DNA of 46,967 nt from Gnetum montanum (Eukaryota > Streptophyta > Gnetopsida > Gnetales > Gnetaceae). The position numbers and the translations under genes are program-made. The DNA lies in contig MNCI01020185.1 in NCBI GenBank assembly GCA_015680685.1, positions 331,104 through 378,070 of the forward strand. Reading direction: 5' to 3'. The notes beneath the pieces are model-generated. The model saw only the letters and a list, made by a program, of their open reading frames with translations. It was not told the DNA's origin and did no database searches. Shown one piece after another: positions 22,643-33,924 of the stretch (its first letter is position 1; each line of letters opens with the position of its first letter).

Positions 22643-24828
22643 GCGAGTGTAATTACCACCTCAATGGATGGACAACCACGTTCCATTTTTTGGATCTCCT
22701 CCTTCCAACTTAGTCGTGGGGGAGATGACCATATGTGCTAACAATCCATATGGCTTCTTAATTTTTCTACTTTTTGTTTTCTATGTATTTTTGATTTTCA
22801 AATTTTTCTAATTTTACATCATTGTTAGTACTTTTGAACCTTTCTTGATTATTTTACACTTTTTTATATATTTTACTTTGTTTTGTTTTGTTCAAGTGTG
22901 ATATATCCTCATTTTTGCTAATAAAATTACTTTATTTCCATAGGACACAATGTCATTGTTGTTGTTTACTAATGATGGTTTGTGCTTAATGTTGTGATTG
23001 TCAATGTTTGGTTTCTATTTTTGAATTTTGATATCTGATGACTTTGACATGGTTTATTTTTCATCGAACAGGTAGTGAGTTCACGACATCCACCCATCTG
23101 ATAAACTCTATGGTTTTCCTTGTTTTAGGAATTTGAAGTCCCTTCCATTAAAGAAACTTTTAATCAATCAGTGACCTTGGTAGTTTTGGAATCAGGAAGG
23201 ATTCAAAGGTTTGTAAAGGGTGTGACTTCAAGGGAACTTAATACTATTCGTACTCTTCTACTTTCTTGAGTGCTTGAATGTTTTTTATGGACTTCTGATC
23301 GTTCTATTTCAACCACTAATAGGAAGTCAAATAAAGTCTTTACATGGTATGATTCCCATAAAAAAATGATGGAAATTCAAAGCACATCCCTTAGACACAA
23401 TAAATGAATAAGTCCTTGCATGGTGTGGTTCCCATTTAAAAAAAAAAAACAATGAAAATTCAAAGCACACCCCTCAGACAAATAAACGGACTACAAGCAT
23501 TGGTCATGCGACTAGAAAGACATGCATATATGCCTGAAAGTCTCTTTTAACTAAGGCCCTCTCTCACTTTCTACTTCTCTCTTTTCTTCTCCTTATGAAA
23601 TGGTGGTTGTCTTGTGAAAGCACTCTCATGTCTCATGTGGGTGGAATGGTCTTAGGATGACGATGTGAAGTCATTGAAAGTGGATGGTTTTGGTCTGAAC
23701 TGAGGATGGATCTTTCTAGGTCATTTTAAACAAAAATTCCACAAGGGACTTCTTGTGACCTCAATTTGAAACTCCATTCCACCTTCTTTGCCATCCATCC
23801 ATGCTACCATAACTCACCTCATTGCCATGTTCTATGTTATGCTCTATGTCTTGGTTTGATGTGTTGGAATTCTTAGATAGATTCTTTTTGGTCAATCCTT
23901 AACTTTTCATGATCATTAATTGACTATGGGGCCTACAGACTCCTTAGTTGAGGTTATGCAAGGGAAACAAGGGCATGAGCCTGCTATGGGAAGGACCCAC
24001 TTGCATAGCTATTGGTTTTGTTAATTAAGGTTTCTTACCTTTGACATTGTCACAATCCTATCTTTCGCATATTCCATTATGTATTCCACTCAGTGCTCCT
24101 TAACCTTTTATTTCATTCATTTCTTGAATCATTTTTTCTTCATTTTTTGAAATTTATTAGCTCCAACACCCTCTTCTCATATTTTCATACTATTCTTGAC
24201 CTTTTGAGCTTTCATTTGGCCCCAATTTCATTCAAAAATTCTTTTTATTTTGTAAGTTTGACCAAAGTCAATGGTTGTCTATGGTGGTCAATAGTCGCAT
24301 CGACAAGGCCTTGTCAATGTAGCCAACCACGTTGACGAGGCCTTGTCAACACAGTGCATAAATCCTATATATACCACCATGCACTTAGGAATTTTTGTTA
24401 TTTACCTCATACCACATGGGGAGTTTTTTCAATTTTTTAGAGCTCGAAACCTTCCAAAGCTCATACCTTCCCAATCATTTGTCCAAATCACTTCATTTTT
24501 TGATCTTGCACTTACCGGAGGTAAGATCTTTATCATGGGGGCTACAAACCTTAATGTTTTTGATGAAATTTTTTGAAAATTTTTCTAACTCCCCCAAAGA
24601 GTTGATAACCTTAATAATATACAAACATCAATTTTTTTGAGAGTTAACCCTTTCAACAACCTTTGGGATAAATTATTAATAATAAGACATAAATAAATAA
24701 TAATTGGAATAATTAAATTATCCATAATGACAACTTAGTCAAGTGTAACTATCCTTAAGAGATAAAGGTATCCTAATTGCTTTAAGTTACACAACGATTG
24801 CTAACCCATGGTCTCATTGTGATTACGG
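22643..24828 (+). other. Element H spacer between pol and ORF3
   Basis: About 2.2 kb, AT-rich, no supported gene; collinear with the spacers of C and E. It holds a two-copy repeat (23341-23396 and 23417-23479), T-rich tracts, and near its end a repeat array with a TATA box (24268-24373). Confidence 0.75.
24268..24373 (+). promoter_or_regulatory. Candidate internal promoter for H ORF3
   Basis: Repeat units starting TCAATG, TGGTGG, TCGACA, TCAATG, TTGACG and TCAACA at 24268, 24282, 24300, 24314, 24332 and 24346, spaced 14, 18, 14, 18 and 14 bp, then TATATATA at 24366-24373. The unit GTTGACGAGGCC also occurs in LTR U3 arrays of the family. The downstream GCACTTAGGA and TTTTTG recur after the TATA box in the C LTR. 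ORF3 starts 463 bp after the start of the TATA box. The promoter role is inference; the repeats and their match to U3 are seen. Confidence 0.6.
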
Positions 24829-27637
24829 ATGGTACTAAAACCAAAATGCCTGTAGGAAGGAGAATCCTCTCAACCAAGGGAGAAGTGACCTAGAGTTGGA
24901 AGGGGCTCATAAGAACAAGCCCAAGAATTGCCAGAGGCAACCCATGTAATGAGACCTCTTTGTGAGGAGCCCAAAGTAGAATTTTTTCAATAGATTTCAA
25001 AAGAAGAAGTGCCCACCAAGCAATCACAGCAAGGAGAAGTGCTTGGACCCATGCTAAGGCTTAAAGTCACTTTGACTCAAGCATACTTTGACATCATCAT
25101 ATCTAAAAAGATTTAATGATTGGTTCTTCAAGAAATGAACTTTGGACCATTCCTAGAGAAAGCTCCAGTGGAAGTTAAAACATAACTGCAAACCTCTCCC
25201 ATGTGGCCAATCATCACATCTAGTAAGGAATGGTACATGGCAGAGAAATACCTCTTCTGGAATAATCGAAGGCTGGGTTCCATAGTCAAGATCAAGGATA
25301 TTCAAGTATCTTACTTGTTCGAAGCTATCATGCAAGCACTGGGGTTGCCTGACATCATGACACAATTGGCAAAACTATCAATGAAAGGTGATCCTAAGGC
25401 CAAAAAGGAGTGGACTCAGTAGTGCTATAGGGTTGACCATAAGGAGTATAGTGCACTCACACCAATGGAGCATATCTATTTCAAAATTGCAGCTTATCAC
25501 CTCAATCCAACGGTGAGGCCTAGCAAGGTGATCACCTTTGTTGCCCGAGCATGCATCGCTCTAAGTGGGAAACTTGTTGTGAACCTTTCACAACTCATCT
25601 ACTTGGAAATTGAAAAGAATTTTAAAGAAAACAAACGTAGAAGAAAAACCTTGCTCTTTTCGTGTCTCATTTGAAATCTTTGTAAAAGGACAAGAATCAT
25701 TTGCTATTCAAACTCTGTAAAAGGACAAGATGCCAACAATAACTCAAGAAGAGGAGCAACTATCGCCACCACCCACTCAAGAAACAATGCGAGAGGCCTA
25801 CATAGCCATTGCGCTTCTACACAAAATCTGAGAGTAGCTCTTGAGCAAGCAAGAGCAGCATGCAAGAACAAGTGGTGCAGATCCATCTGTGTACTGACCA
25901 GTAATGAGTCACCTTAATGAGGTGGCTTGAATAATTAATCAGATGGAGAGGGGTGGGCTAATATTCTTTGCCCAACAAATATAGTTGCTCATGAGGTTAG
26001 ATCTTAATGCTCGAGAGCTGACAATGTCCTTATCACAACACCATTTATTCCTAGAAATCTTTGGGAATGCTGCCACCTTCTTAGTGTGATTGGAGGAAGG
26101 TGAAGGAGCAATTATCTTGGTGATGCAACACCATGGATAGGAGACAACAGCTAAATTCGTCATTGACCATGTAGCTGAAGCACTTAATGCACTTGCAGTG
26201 TTTGTACTAGATGTATTTACACTTCGAGATGTGTAGACATTTGCGAGCATGATTAGTAGAAAACTGAATGCAACCCAGCATGAGCAATTATTGGATTGAT
26301 TGGTGGGGACCATGTAGTTGATTCCAGATATCTTCAATTTTCTAAAAAACATCACTGTAATTCAGTTAGAGCTGCTAGATGTAAGAGGCAAGTGCATCAT
26401 TCTGGAGGGGCAACTTGAAATGGCTTTAGCACAAAATCAACGCTTGGCTATAGAAGTTGCTGAATTACATGCTCACCTTGTGGACCCTACAATCCTTAGC
26501 CCAACAACAACTAGAGATGAAGCTTCAAAAATGATTTGAAAGGTTGAGGAGGAGGTAGTAATGATCATCTTTAACTAGTCCATAGCAGCAACAAAGACAT
26601 ACTCAATTTAGGAGGACTTGACATAGATACACTAAGAGAATGAGGCTCTGATCATCCAAAATTATTGCCTACACAATGTTGATTCCTAGAAGGAACAAAT
26701 GCAAGAATTTATTCATCAACAATAGGAGCAGTTAGCCAGGGTGAATACTAAATTAAGGAGATTGGCTACAAAGAATCAGAATTTGTCAATGGAGAAAGTT
26801 CATGCCTTGCACTAGATATCTACTATCAAAATTTCCACATGGAAGAATGAAGCCTTAAAGTTTGAAAAAGTTAAAGATCACTACAGAGACCAAGTTGGCT
26901 TGTAGAAGGAAGTCAATGAGAAACACATCCAAATGGCGAAGGAAAAAATAAATGAAGTCCTCTAGCAACTCCAACAAGGAAGAGAAGTTTTCCAGTCCAT
27001 CATTGATGGGATTGATGCTTATAATAAAATAGAGATTTGGTTAAAGGAGTTGCAGAAAGAAGAAATGATAGAATATATGAAGTTGGATAATCTTCAATAT
27101 GTGAATCTAGCTATGTTGACTACTAGATGACCACAATTAGAGTTGGAGAAATAAGTGGGTAGCTTGTATTTGTTATACAAGGTAGAGTTCAAGCACCATA
27201 AAGACACCAAGCAAAAGTTTGAGATTGCAAACAATGAACTCAAAGTTCATAGAGCATGCTTCATAGATCAACGATCAACTACTGAGAACCTAGCCAAAAG
27301 GATGAATAATTACCAGCAGCTGAAGGATACAGTCATAATGTTCGACATTGAACACAAACAGTTCACTACCTGGTTCATCAATGTAAAGGAGTTTTTTTCA
27401 GCAATACCATGTCCTTGGGATGTCCCTGTTCTGACCCACATCGAAAAAGTTACGTGGACAATGCATGATGCCATAAGTAAGGAGGAGAAAATGAAAGCAC
27501 TACTAGATGATTCCTACCTCCTACCAGAAGTTGCGATAATAGCAGAATAGCCTCGCTTGCCTCAACCATCACATGTGTGTGAAGCTAGAGAAGGTTCCTT
27601 AGAACCTCAAGAGTCACCATCACTTGGGACTATCTAA
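24829..27637 (+). pseudogene. Element H ORF3: PF20167-like domain plus coiled coil
   Basis: Third ORF, 2,809 bp, broken by stops and shifts. The start MVLKPK matches MAPKP in C and MAPKE in E; the end is SLGTI-stop. The N-terminal basic part is followed by PMWPIITSSKEWYMAEKYLFWNN (25198 onward) and KIAAYHLNPTVRPSKVI, ALSGKLVVNLSQLIYLEI (25480-25620), which resemble the plant 'putative transposon protein' domain (Transposase_32, PF20167) often found next to Ty3 elements. From about 26330 to 27550 it is Gln/Glu/Lys-rich and probably coiled coil (LYLLYKVEFKHHKDTKQKF, IPCPWDVPVLTH). No signal peptide or clear membrane segment is seen, so an envelope role is not supported. Position matches the env-like ORF of Athila. 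Function unknown. Confidence 0.65.
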
Positions 27638-27880
27638 TCTTCTCCATCAAACTTCATGCCATTAAGGAACGTGTTGTCCAATTTTGAAGAGTCATGTCAT
27701 GGTGTTCAATTTTGTATTTTGAACACTACCATTTTTGTAATGTGTTGATTCGTACACCTGGGCACTTCATTTTTTGTCAAGTTTATCTATTTTTATTTAT
27801 GAAAGGTTAGTCAATAATTTCATACCTTCCCAATTTTTGTAAAGAACTTGAGGATGAGTTTTCATTTACTCATGGGGGTA
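27638..27880 (+). other. Element H 3' untranslated region and polypurine tract
   Basis: About 240 bp without a gene, ending CATGGGGGTA (27871-27880) directly before the 3' LTR; the GGGGGTA is the same as in C and E. Confidence 0.8.
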
Positions 27881-28834
27881 TGATGAGTCACAGTTTTGTT
27901 GGCTATGTCGATGAGGCCTCATCAATGCATCATAAACTAAATCTTGGTTACCATAAATGCAGTTAGTGGACATGTATTATAGCCGAATACAGACATTACA
28001 TTAACAGGGTTATGCGTTGATGAGGCCCTATCGATGTAGTGTCTGTATTCGGCTACATGTCCACTAGCTGCATTTATGGCAATCGAGATTTAGTAGCAGT
28101 GAAGCTCTTGTAGTTTGTTTATTTGATAGTTAGAATTTTTGTCCCAAGTGCCTATAGTAAGAGTCATTGAGTGTACAAATCTTTATTTGAGCATTGTTAT
28201 ACTTGAGCATGAAAGTGTGTGCGACAATAAAGACAAACTTTCAGATAAACCTTGTAGCATTATGGATAGATTAAATGTTTTATTTATGCATTTAATGTTT
28301 TTAATTATTTATTAAACATTTTCAATTATTTATTAAATATTTTCTAGTAATTAAGTTAATGAAGCAATTAAGTAAGATAGATTAAACACATAAGTATGAT
28401 CGCTTCCAATGTAACATGTATTCGCTTGGTAATCCCAACAACGTTATTGCTTGGTATGCCCAATAGCATAGCACTTGGTAACCTAGTAGTGGATATGTGG
28501 GTTCAGGACATGTGTGGAAAGTAGGACCAAATGCTTATGTTAGCACTAGTTAGACACTAGTTAATTTAAATTAGTTAATCCAATTACTTTTATCTCCCTT
28601 TGAACACCAATCATAAAATATAAAATGATAAAAATCAGATGTCCCAATTACACCTAATCATACTAGTGTATGTCACAAGTGTAATTGGAAAGACAACGAT
28701 TGACCTTAAGGCAAAGATTCACTTCTTAGAAGACTAGTGCACTGAAAAGTACAAATTTTGTGGAATTCAACCGAATTGTGCATGAACACTTGTGATTCGT
28801 ATGGTTGGGCATAGGGGTACCTAGCCGCTCATCA
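27881..28834 (+). repeat. 3' LTR of element H, with internal inverted duplication
   Basis: 954 bp, TGATGAG to CTCATCA, partner of 3222-4049. It is 126 bp longer, mainly because of an inverted duplication in U3 (27937-28000 against 28035-28093) and a 22-bp direct duplication of an AATTATTTATTAAA-type unit near 28301-28345. AATAAA at 28226-28231. Confidence 0.92.
27937..28093. repeat. Inverted repeat (hairpin) in H 3' LTR
   Basis: Left arm 27937-28000 is the reverse complement of right arm 28035-28093, with few mismatches and a 5-base insertion; the loop is about 34 bp. The right arm is collinear with the other LTRs; the left arm is the extra, inverted copy. The right arm lacks the TATA box; the left arm keeps TATAATA on the minus strand (27975-27981). 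Confidence 0.88.
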
Positions 28835-28839
28835 ATGGT
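28835..28839. other. Target-site duplication of element H, right copy
   Basis: ATGGT, identical to 3217-3221. Confidence 0.9.
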
Positions 28840-29105
28840 GTAATCCCCTTATCTGTCAACAATGTTGATGTAGAGCAAGGATCTAAGGTGGAGTTTCAAG
28901 AAGAAACTTCTACCATTAAAAACAAAATTAGGAATCATAACGGTGTTGACTAAGCTAAGACCAAAAATAATGAGGCCACGAATGAATCATGGGGAGAGCT
29001 CCCATTCAACATTGTGAATGAAGGGAATGGAAAGTACAAAATTGTGCAACAGAGGCCTTACACTTTTCTTAATCTTTTGAAGATCAAAAAATATTTGTGT
29101 AATTG
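28840..29105 (+). pseudogene. Element Z continuation after H
   Basis: The frame that ends in IIHEDG before H goes on here without a shift as VIPLSVNNVDVEQGSK and EFQEETS, with a stop at 28957, then ESWGELPFNIVNEG, up to a stop near 29104. It would be the linker after the protease in a Tat/Ogre-like element; I recognise no domain in it. The assignment rests on the target duplication and frame continuity. Confidence 0.6.
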
Positions 29106-29961
29106 AGCAGATCCCTTACTTTCCTAACCTTGTAGCATATTACATTTTCTTTCAATTTGTAGTTTTTTTTAAACTTTCATTTACATGTTTGCATTTTTTG
29201 TTACAAGTGTATGCTAAGTTGCATCTTAATTATTGTTTTTACTACATAGCATTATTACTTTACATTTTTGTGTCAAATTTACAATTTATGCTTATTTTCT
29301 TTGCATTTACATAAAACTATAAAATGATATAAAAAATAGAAAACTTAAAATAAAAAAAAATATAGCCTGCTAATGCCTGAAATTGTTGGCCTACTAGGGT
29401 CTAGAATTGGTAAATTTATGACCTACCTTTTTGTATCTCTCTTATGTTTACACTATAACTTGTTAACCCTTGTTTTACACCTTTATGTTTTATTGTCAAA
29501 TTTACTTCGTAGCCCTATTATTTTAACTAATAGCCTATTATACAAGAAAATACAAAACAAACTAAAAAATATAAAATATTAAAAACAAAATTTTTAACTT
29601 ATAATAGGAAATGTCCATACTAGTGTTCATAATCACATTATGTGATAAGATGACAACAACAAATAATATAACAATAGCCAGAGTTGCACAGTGCAATAAG
29701 ATAATAATAAATAATACAATCTCCAAGGCTATAATAGCCAAAATAATAACAAGGCCAATAGTATGACAAGAACAATACAACATGATAGGTGAAAATAGGC
29801 ATGTTAAAAGTAAGCTATAAGAGGAAGGAGGAGGATCATCATCATCAACATTATCGCTAACATTGGTATCAACTTCATCACTATCAACACCTAAGGCCTA
29901 TATGCAAGTAAAACATTAAAACTATTAGAACACAAAACTACATTAAAAAGCAAAAATTTCT
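29106..29961. other. AT-rich sequence without supported gene
   Basis: T-rich, then A-rich sequence with many AATAAT and AACAA runs and an ATC-rich stretch (29835-29890). The short open frames have no recognisable product. It could be decayed, non-coding sequence of Z, such as an intron or UTR; undecided. Confidence 0.5.
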
Positions 29962-29966
29962 ATAAC
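29962..29966. other. Target-site duplication of element E, left copy
   Basis: ATAAC; the right copy at 41850-41854 reads ACAAC, one C/T difference. Confidence 0.7.
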
Positions 29967-30828
29967 TGATTAGCAGTGAGTATACCCTACATCCAATCAT
30001 ATGAATCTCTAGTGTTCACTAAGTAATCCGGTTGAATTTTGTAGACTTTTAGTTCTCCAAGTACATTGGGTCTAGGAGGTGAACCTTAACAATCGTGATC
30101 AATGTCTTATTAGTTTCACTTATGAGGTGCAAGTGTAGGGTTAAGTGTAATTGAGGCATCTAATTTTTATCATTTTATATTCTATTTTTTAAGTTTCCTA
30201 AGTACAAAAATGAAGTAATTAAATGTGTAATTAATCTAATAACTAACTAACACTTAACTAATTTTAACATAAGAATCCATTTCCACTTTTTGTACACATC
30301 CTGAACACATTGCAACACTATTGGGATGCCAAGCGTTAGGTGCTACTGAGATTACCAAGCATAATGTATGCTCAAAGTGGTCGTGCTTATGTTTGTTATT
30401 TAATCGATACTAATTACTTAATTAAAGCTCATTAGAGTAAAGTGCATGAATAATAAATGCATAAAGAAAACATTAAGCTATTCCAAGTGCTAGAAGGTTT
30501 AATTAAAAAAGCTCATCTTTATTGCCATTCACATTGAGGTGCTTAGGTACATCAGCATTCAAATAAAGATCCGTACACTTCTTTGACTCCTACTATAGGC
30601 ACTTAGAAAATATTCTAAGTTTAGAGAAAAGAAACTCCAAGAGCTTTGCTACAACTAATGGATGAAGTGCCATAAATGTAGTGGGTAGGTGCACATTTAT
30701 AGGTAATGATAGGGTGCCACATTGATGGGTACTCATCAACATAGCAAATCCTACATCAATGGGATCCTATTGATGGGGTCACATCGATGGCATCCTGTTG
30801 ACATGGCTCGACAACTCACACTTAATCA
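29967..30828 (-). repeat. 3' LTR of element E
   Basis: 862 bp, partner of 41019-41849. Minus strand TATA (CTATAAAT) at 30695-30701. The U3 array has units at 30722, 30736, 30756, 30770, 30784 and 30798 (spacings 14, 20, 14, 14, 14), all with a TCRAYG or TTGAYG core. Confidence 0.92.
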
Positions 30829-30840
30829 TACCCCCAAAAA
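30829..30840 (-). other. Polypurine tract of element E
   Basis: Minus strand TTTTTGGGGGTA directly before the 3' LTR. Confidence 0.85.
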
Positions 30841-31077
30841 TGAATGAAAACTCATCCTCAAGTGAACAAAAGTAGGAACAAGTTCTTTACAAAATTTTGG
30901 GAAGGTATGAGATTATTGACTAGCTACAGGCACACAAACTAACACATCAAAAACTAAGTGCCCAAGTGTATGGATTGACAATCATTACAAAAATGGATGT
31001 TCATGACAACAAAATTGAACATCATGACAAAAAATGACAACACAATTGCTCTCATAGCTTGAAGACAAGGGAGGAGA

Positions 31078-33924
31078 TTAGATGATCTCAGGCATTGGAG
31101 GTTCTTGAGGCATTGAAAGACCTTCTTTTACTTTGGGTGCACATGATTGTTAAGGTGGTGGTTATGGCTATCTTGCTGCAACTGCAATTGCTAGTGGAAG
31201 ATAAAAGACATCCAATAATTCCTTCATCTTCTTCTCCTTACTTTAGGGATCATTCACGATCCACGTTGCTTCATCAATGTGGTTGGAATGGGAATTTCCC
31301 ATGGATAGGACATTGTGGGAAACAACTCCTTCACACTAAGAAACTAGGTGGCTAACTATTTGCGTCCAATGTGAAATATCTTAAGTGCATTCTACAGCTC
31401 TTGGTAGCCATTCATGATCTTGGCTAAGTTCTTAATAGTTGATTTTTGATTAGTAAAATTTACCTTAAGAACCTTGAGTTTCATGTTTGCAACCTCAAGC
31501 TTTTGCTTGGTCTCTTTGTAGTGTTTGAACTCTACCTCATATAACAAGTACAAGCTAGTCACTTGCTTTTCCAACTTTGACCATAGCCTTCTAGCAGTCA
31601 GCATTGCTAGGTTTGTGTATTGGAGGTTGGTGAGCTCTAGATATTTAGTCATTTCCTCAATCTGTAGCTTCTTCATGCAAATTTTTGCTTTGTTGTACTC
31701 GTTCCACCCATCAAAGATAGGTTACCACATGTTGCCTCCTTGCTGGAGCTGCTAGAGGGCCTAATTGACTTTTGCCTTTGTCAGTTAGATGTGTTTTTCA
31801 TTAGTTTCTTTCTACAAGACAACCTAGTCCCTATAATGATTTTTCACCCTTTCAAACTTAAGAGCCTTATTTTTCCAAGTGGAAATTTCTATTGCAAACT
31901 TCTAGCACAAGGCACAAATCTCCTCCATCAAGAGATTCTATTTTCTCTTGCTAATCTCCTTAGTTTAGTGTTTACCCTAGCAAGCTTCTCCTACTGTTGA
32001 TGGATGAATCTAGACATTTATTATTTCTGCATATTAACATTTCATAGGTGATGATTTTTAGTGATTAGAGCTTCATTCTCCAAGTGAGTCTGGACCAAGT
32101 CCTTCTAGATGTTATACATTGTGGTATTGACCAAGGACTAGTCAAAGAATGTTGACTCCTTTGCATACTCAGCCTCTTTGAGTTTGGCTTAAAAGTTGTT
32201 GAAAAGCTTCATTCCATGTGATTGCTTCAGTGAGTAATGCAGGATTAGTGAGGTGGGCTCTTAGTTTAGCAACCTCTGCAGCCAAGCATTGGTTTTCTAC
32301 TTTGGCTATTTTAAGTTGCTTCTCCATGATGATGCATTTGACCCTTACCTCAAGTAGCTCTGACTAGGTAGTAGTGATGGTATTTGGAAGATCAAAGACA
32401 TTTGGAATTGGTTGCCTAGTTCCCATGAGTCAGTCCAACAATTCCTCATGCTGGGCTACACTTAATCTCCCATTGTTACTCTTGTAGATGTCTGCACATC
32501 TCTAAGTGTAGTAACATCAAGTACAGACACTACAGAGGCATTGAGTGCTTTAACCACTCTATTAGTAACCACTTTAGCTATCATTTTCTACCCTTGGTGC
32601 TGCATCACTAGGACAATTTCTCATTCACCCTCCTCCAAACACATCGAAAAGGTAGCGGCATTCCCAAAGATTTTTACGAATTACTACTATTGTAAGAGGG
32701 ACACCATTACCTCTTAGGTGCTTGAATTCAACCTTACAGGCACCTACATTTGTTGGGTAGAAAATATTGGTGCTCTACCATCCATTTGGCTTATGGTGTA
32801 GGCCACTTCGTTAAGGTGGCTCATGGCTGATCAGTACATAGATGGATCACCATCAATCATTTTTGTTTGCTATTGTTGTATGAGTTGTTCATGGAGTTCA
32901 CACATGTGCTCAATGGTAGTGTAGAACTTTGGCGTTGTTTCATGAGGAGGTGGTGGTTGTTGCTCCTCTTCTTGGATCATCTTTGTAGGCACTTTATCTT
33001 TCATCATCTCTACCCAAGAAGTAGATGAAGCATGACAAACTGCATCATTTGTATAGTGAGCTATGCCTCCCCTCTTGCATAATTATTTGATATTGCATGG
33101 GAAGAAAAGTTCCTTTCTTTCATGTTTGTTCTCCTTGAAGCACTTCTCTATCTCAAGATAGATTAACTATGAAAGGTTGATAGGGAATCTTCTACTTAGA
33201 ACACTGCATGCATGGGTGGAGAAGGCTATGACCCTTTTGGGCCTCACTGTTGGATTAAGATGAAAGGTTAGGATTTTGAAATAGGAAATTTCCACCATCG
33301 TGAGTGCACCATACTCCTTGCGGTCCACTCCATAGCATCATTGCATCCATTGTTTCTTTACACATGGTTTTGCCTGCATTGGGATTTTAGTTAGAGTGAC
33401 CCCAGTTTCAAGCAACCCAAGGGCCTCAGAGATTACTTTCACCAAGTAGGACATAGTTACATCCTTGATTCTAACCATGGCATTGGTCTACTTGTTTTTT
33501 GAGAAGAGATATGTCTCTCCCATGTACCACTCATCATTGGAAGTGATGATGGACCACATGGGAGAGTTTTGAAGTTGCGTCTTAACTTTTGAAGGAGCAA
33601 ACTCCAAGAAGATTTCAAAGTTTAGCTCCTGAAGCATGGATTTTTGAACCTCCTTGGATGCAATTTCCCTCAGGCAAGCCTTCATCAAGGTGATCTCAAG
33701 GTTTATTCTTGGCCTAGGTACCTCATCTCGATGGGATTATTTATTTGCAACTACTTTGGGAATTTGTCTAACAAAATCCACTTTGGAATCTTCCCAAAGA
33801 GGTCCTATCGCATGGGTTTATGCTACTTGCTCTTGAGGTTGTTCCTAGCCTCTTCCAATTCTTAGTTGTTGTCCCTTTGTTAGGATGATCTTCCTTCATA
33901 TAGGTGATTTTCCTTTGGCGCCAT
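31078..33924 (-). pseudogene. Element E ORF3: PF20167-like domain plus coiled coil
   Basis: 2,847 bp from MAPKEN (33924) to a stop after MPEII (31078). It is collinear with H ORF3, including the segment missing from C: SPMWSIITSNDEWYMGETYLFS (33560-33495), then AFHLNPTVRP-like and ALSRRFPINLS-like sequence (33270-33170), which resemble the plant Transposase_32 domain. The C-terminal part is Lys/Glu-rich coiled coil (EEMTKYLELTNLQYTNLAML, 31676-31392). Broken by many stops and shifts. Its retention with the same ends in three copies argues that ORF3 is a real part of the family; function unknown. Confidence 0.65.

Larger units (their letters stand above)
3222..28834 (+). mobile_element. Element H: Athila-like Ty3/gypsy retrotransposon, interrupted by element C
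   Basis: Complete but inactive LTR retrotransposon on the plus strand. Order: 5' LTR, tRNA-Asp PBS, gag, protease, [element C insertion], RT-RNase H, integrase, spacer, ORF3, polypurine tract, 3' LTR. A perfect 5-bp target duplication (ATGGT) flanks it. Without C and its duplication H is about 13.2 kb. The domain order, the LPFVD and AGHCYYSFLDGYSGYNQI-like RT motifs, the tRNA-Asp primer site and the 3' ORF place it in the Athila/Tat (OTA) branch, nearest Athila; the branch call is by motif memory only. The two LTRs agree at roughly nine positions in ten outside a 126-bp length difference, so the insertion is old. Confidence 0.93.

Noticed and set aside
25939-26355. 138-codon minus-strand open frame
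   Set aside because: Antisense to H ORF3; mirrors the case in C and has no independent support.
24829-27637. ORF3 as a viral-type envelope glycoprotein
   Set aside because: No signal peptide, membrane anchor or Cys-rich ectodomain is visible; only its position recalls the env-like ORF of Athila elements.
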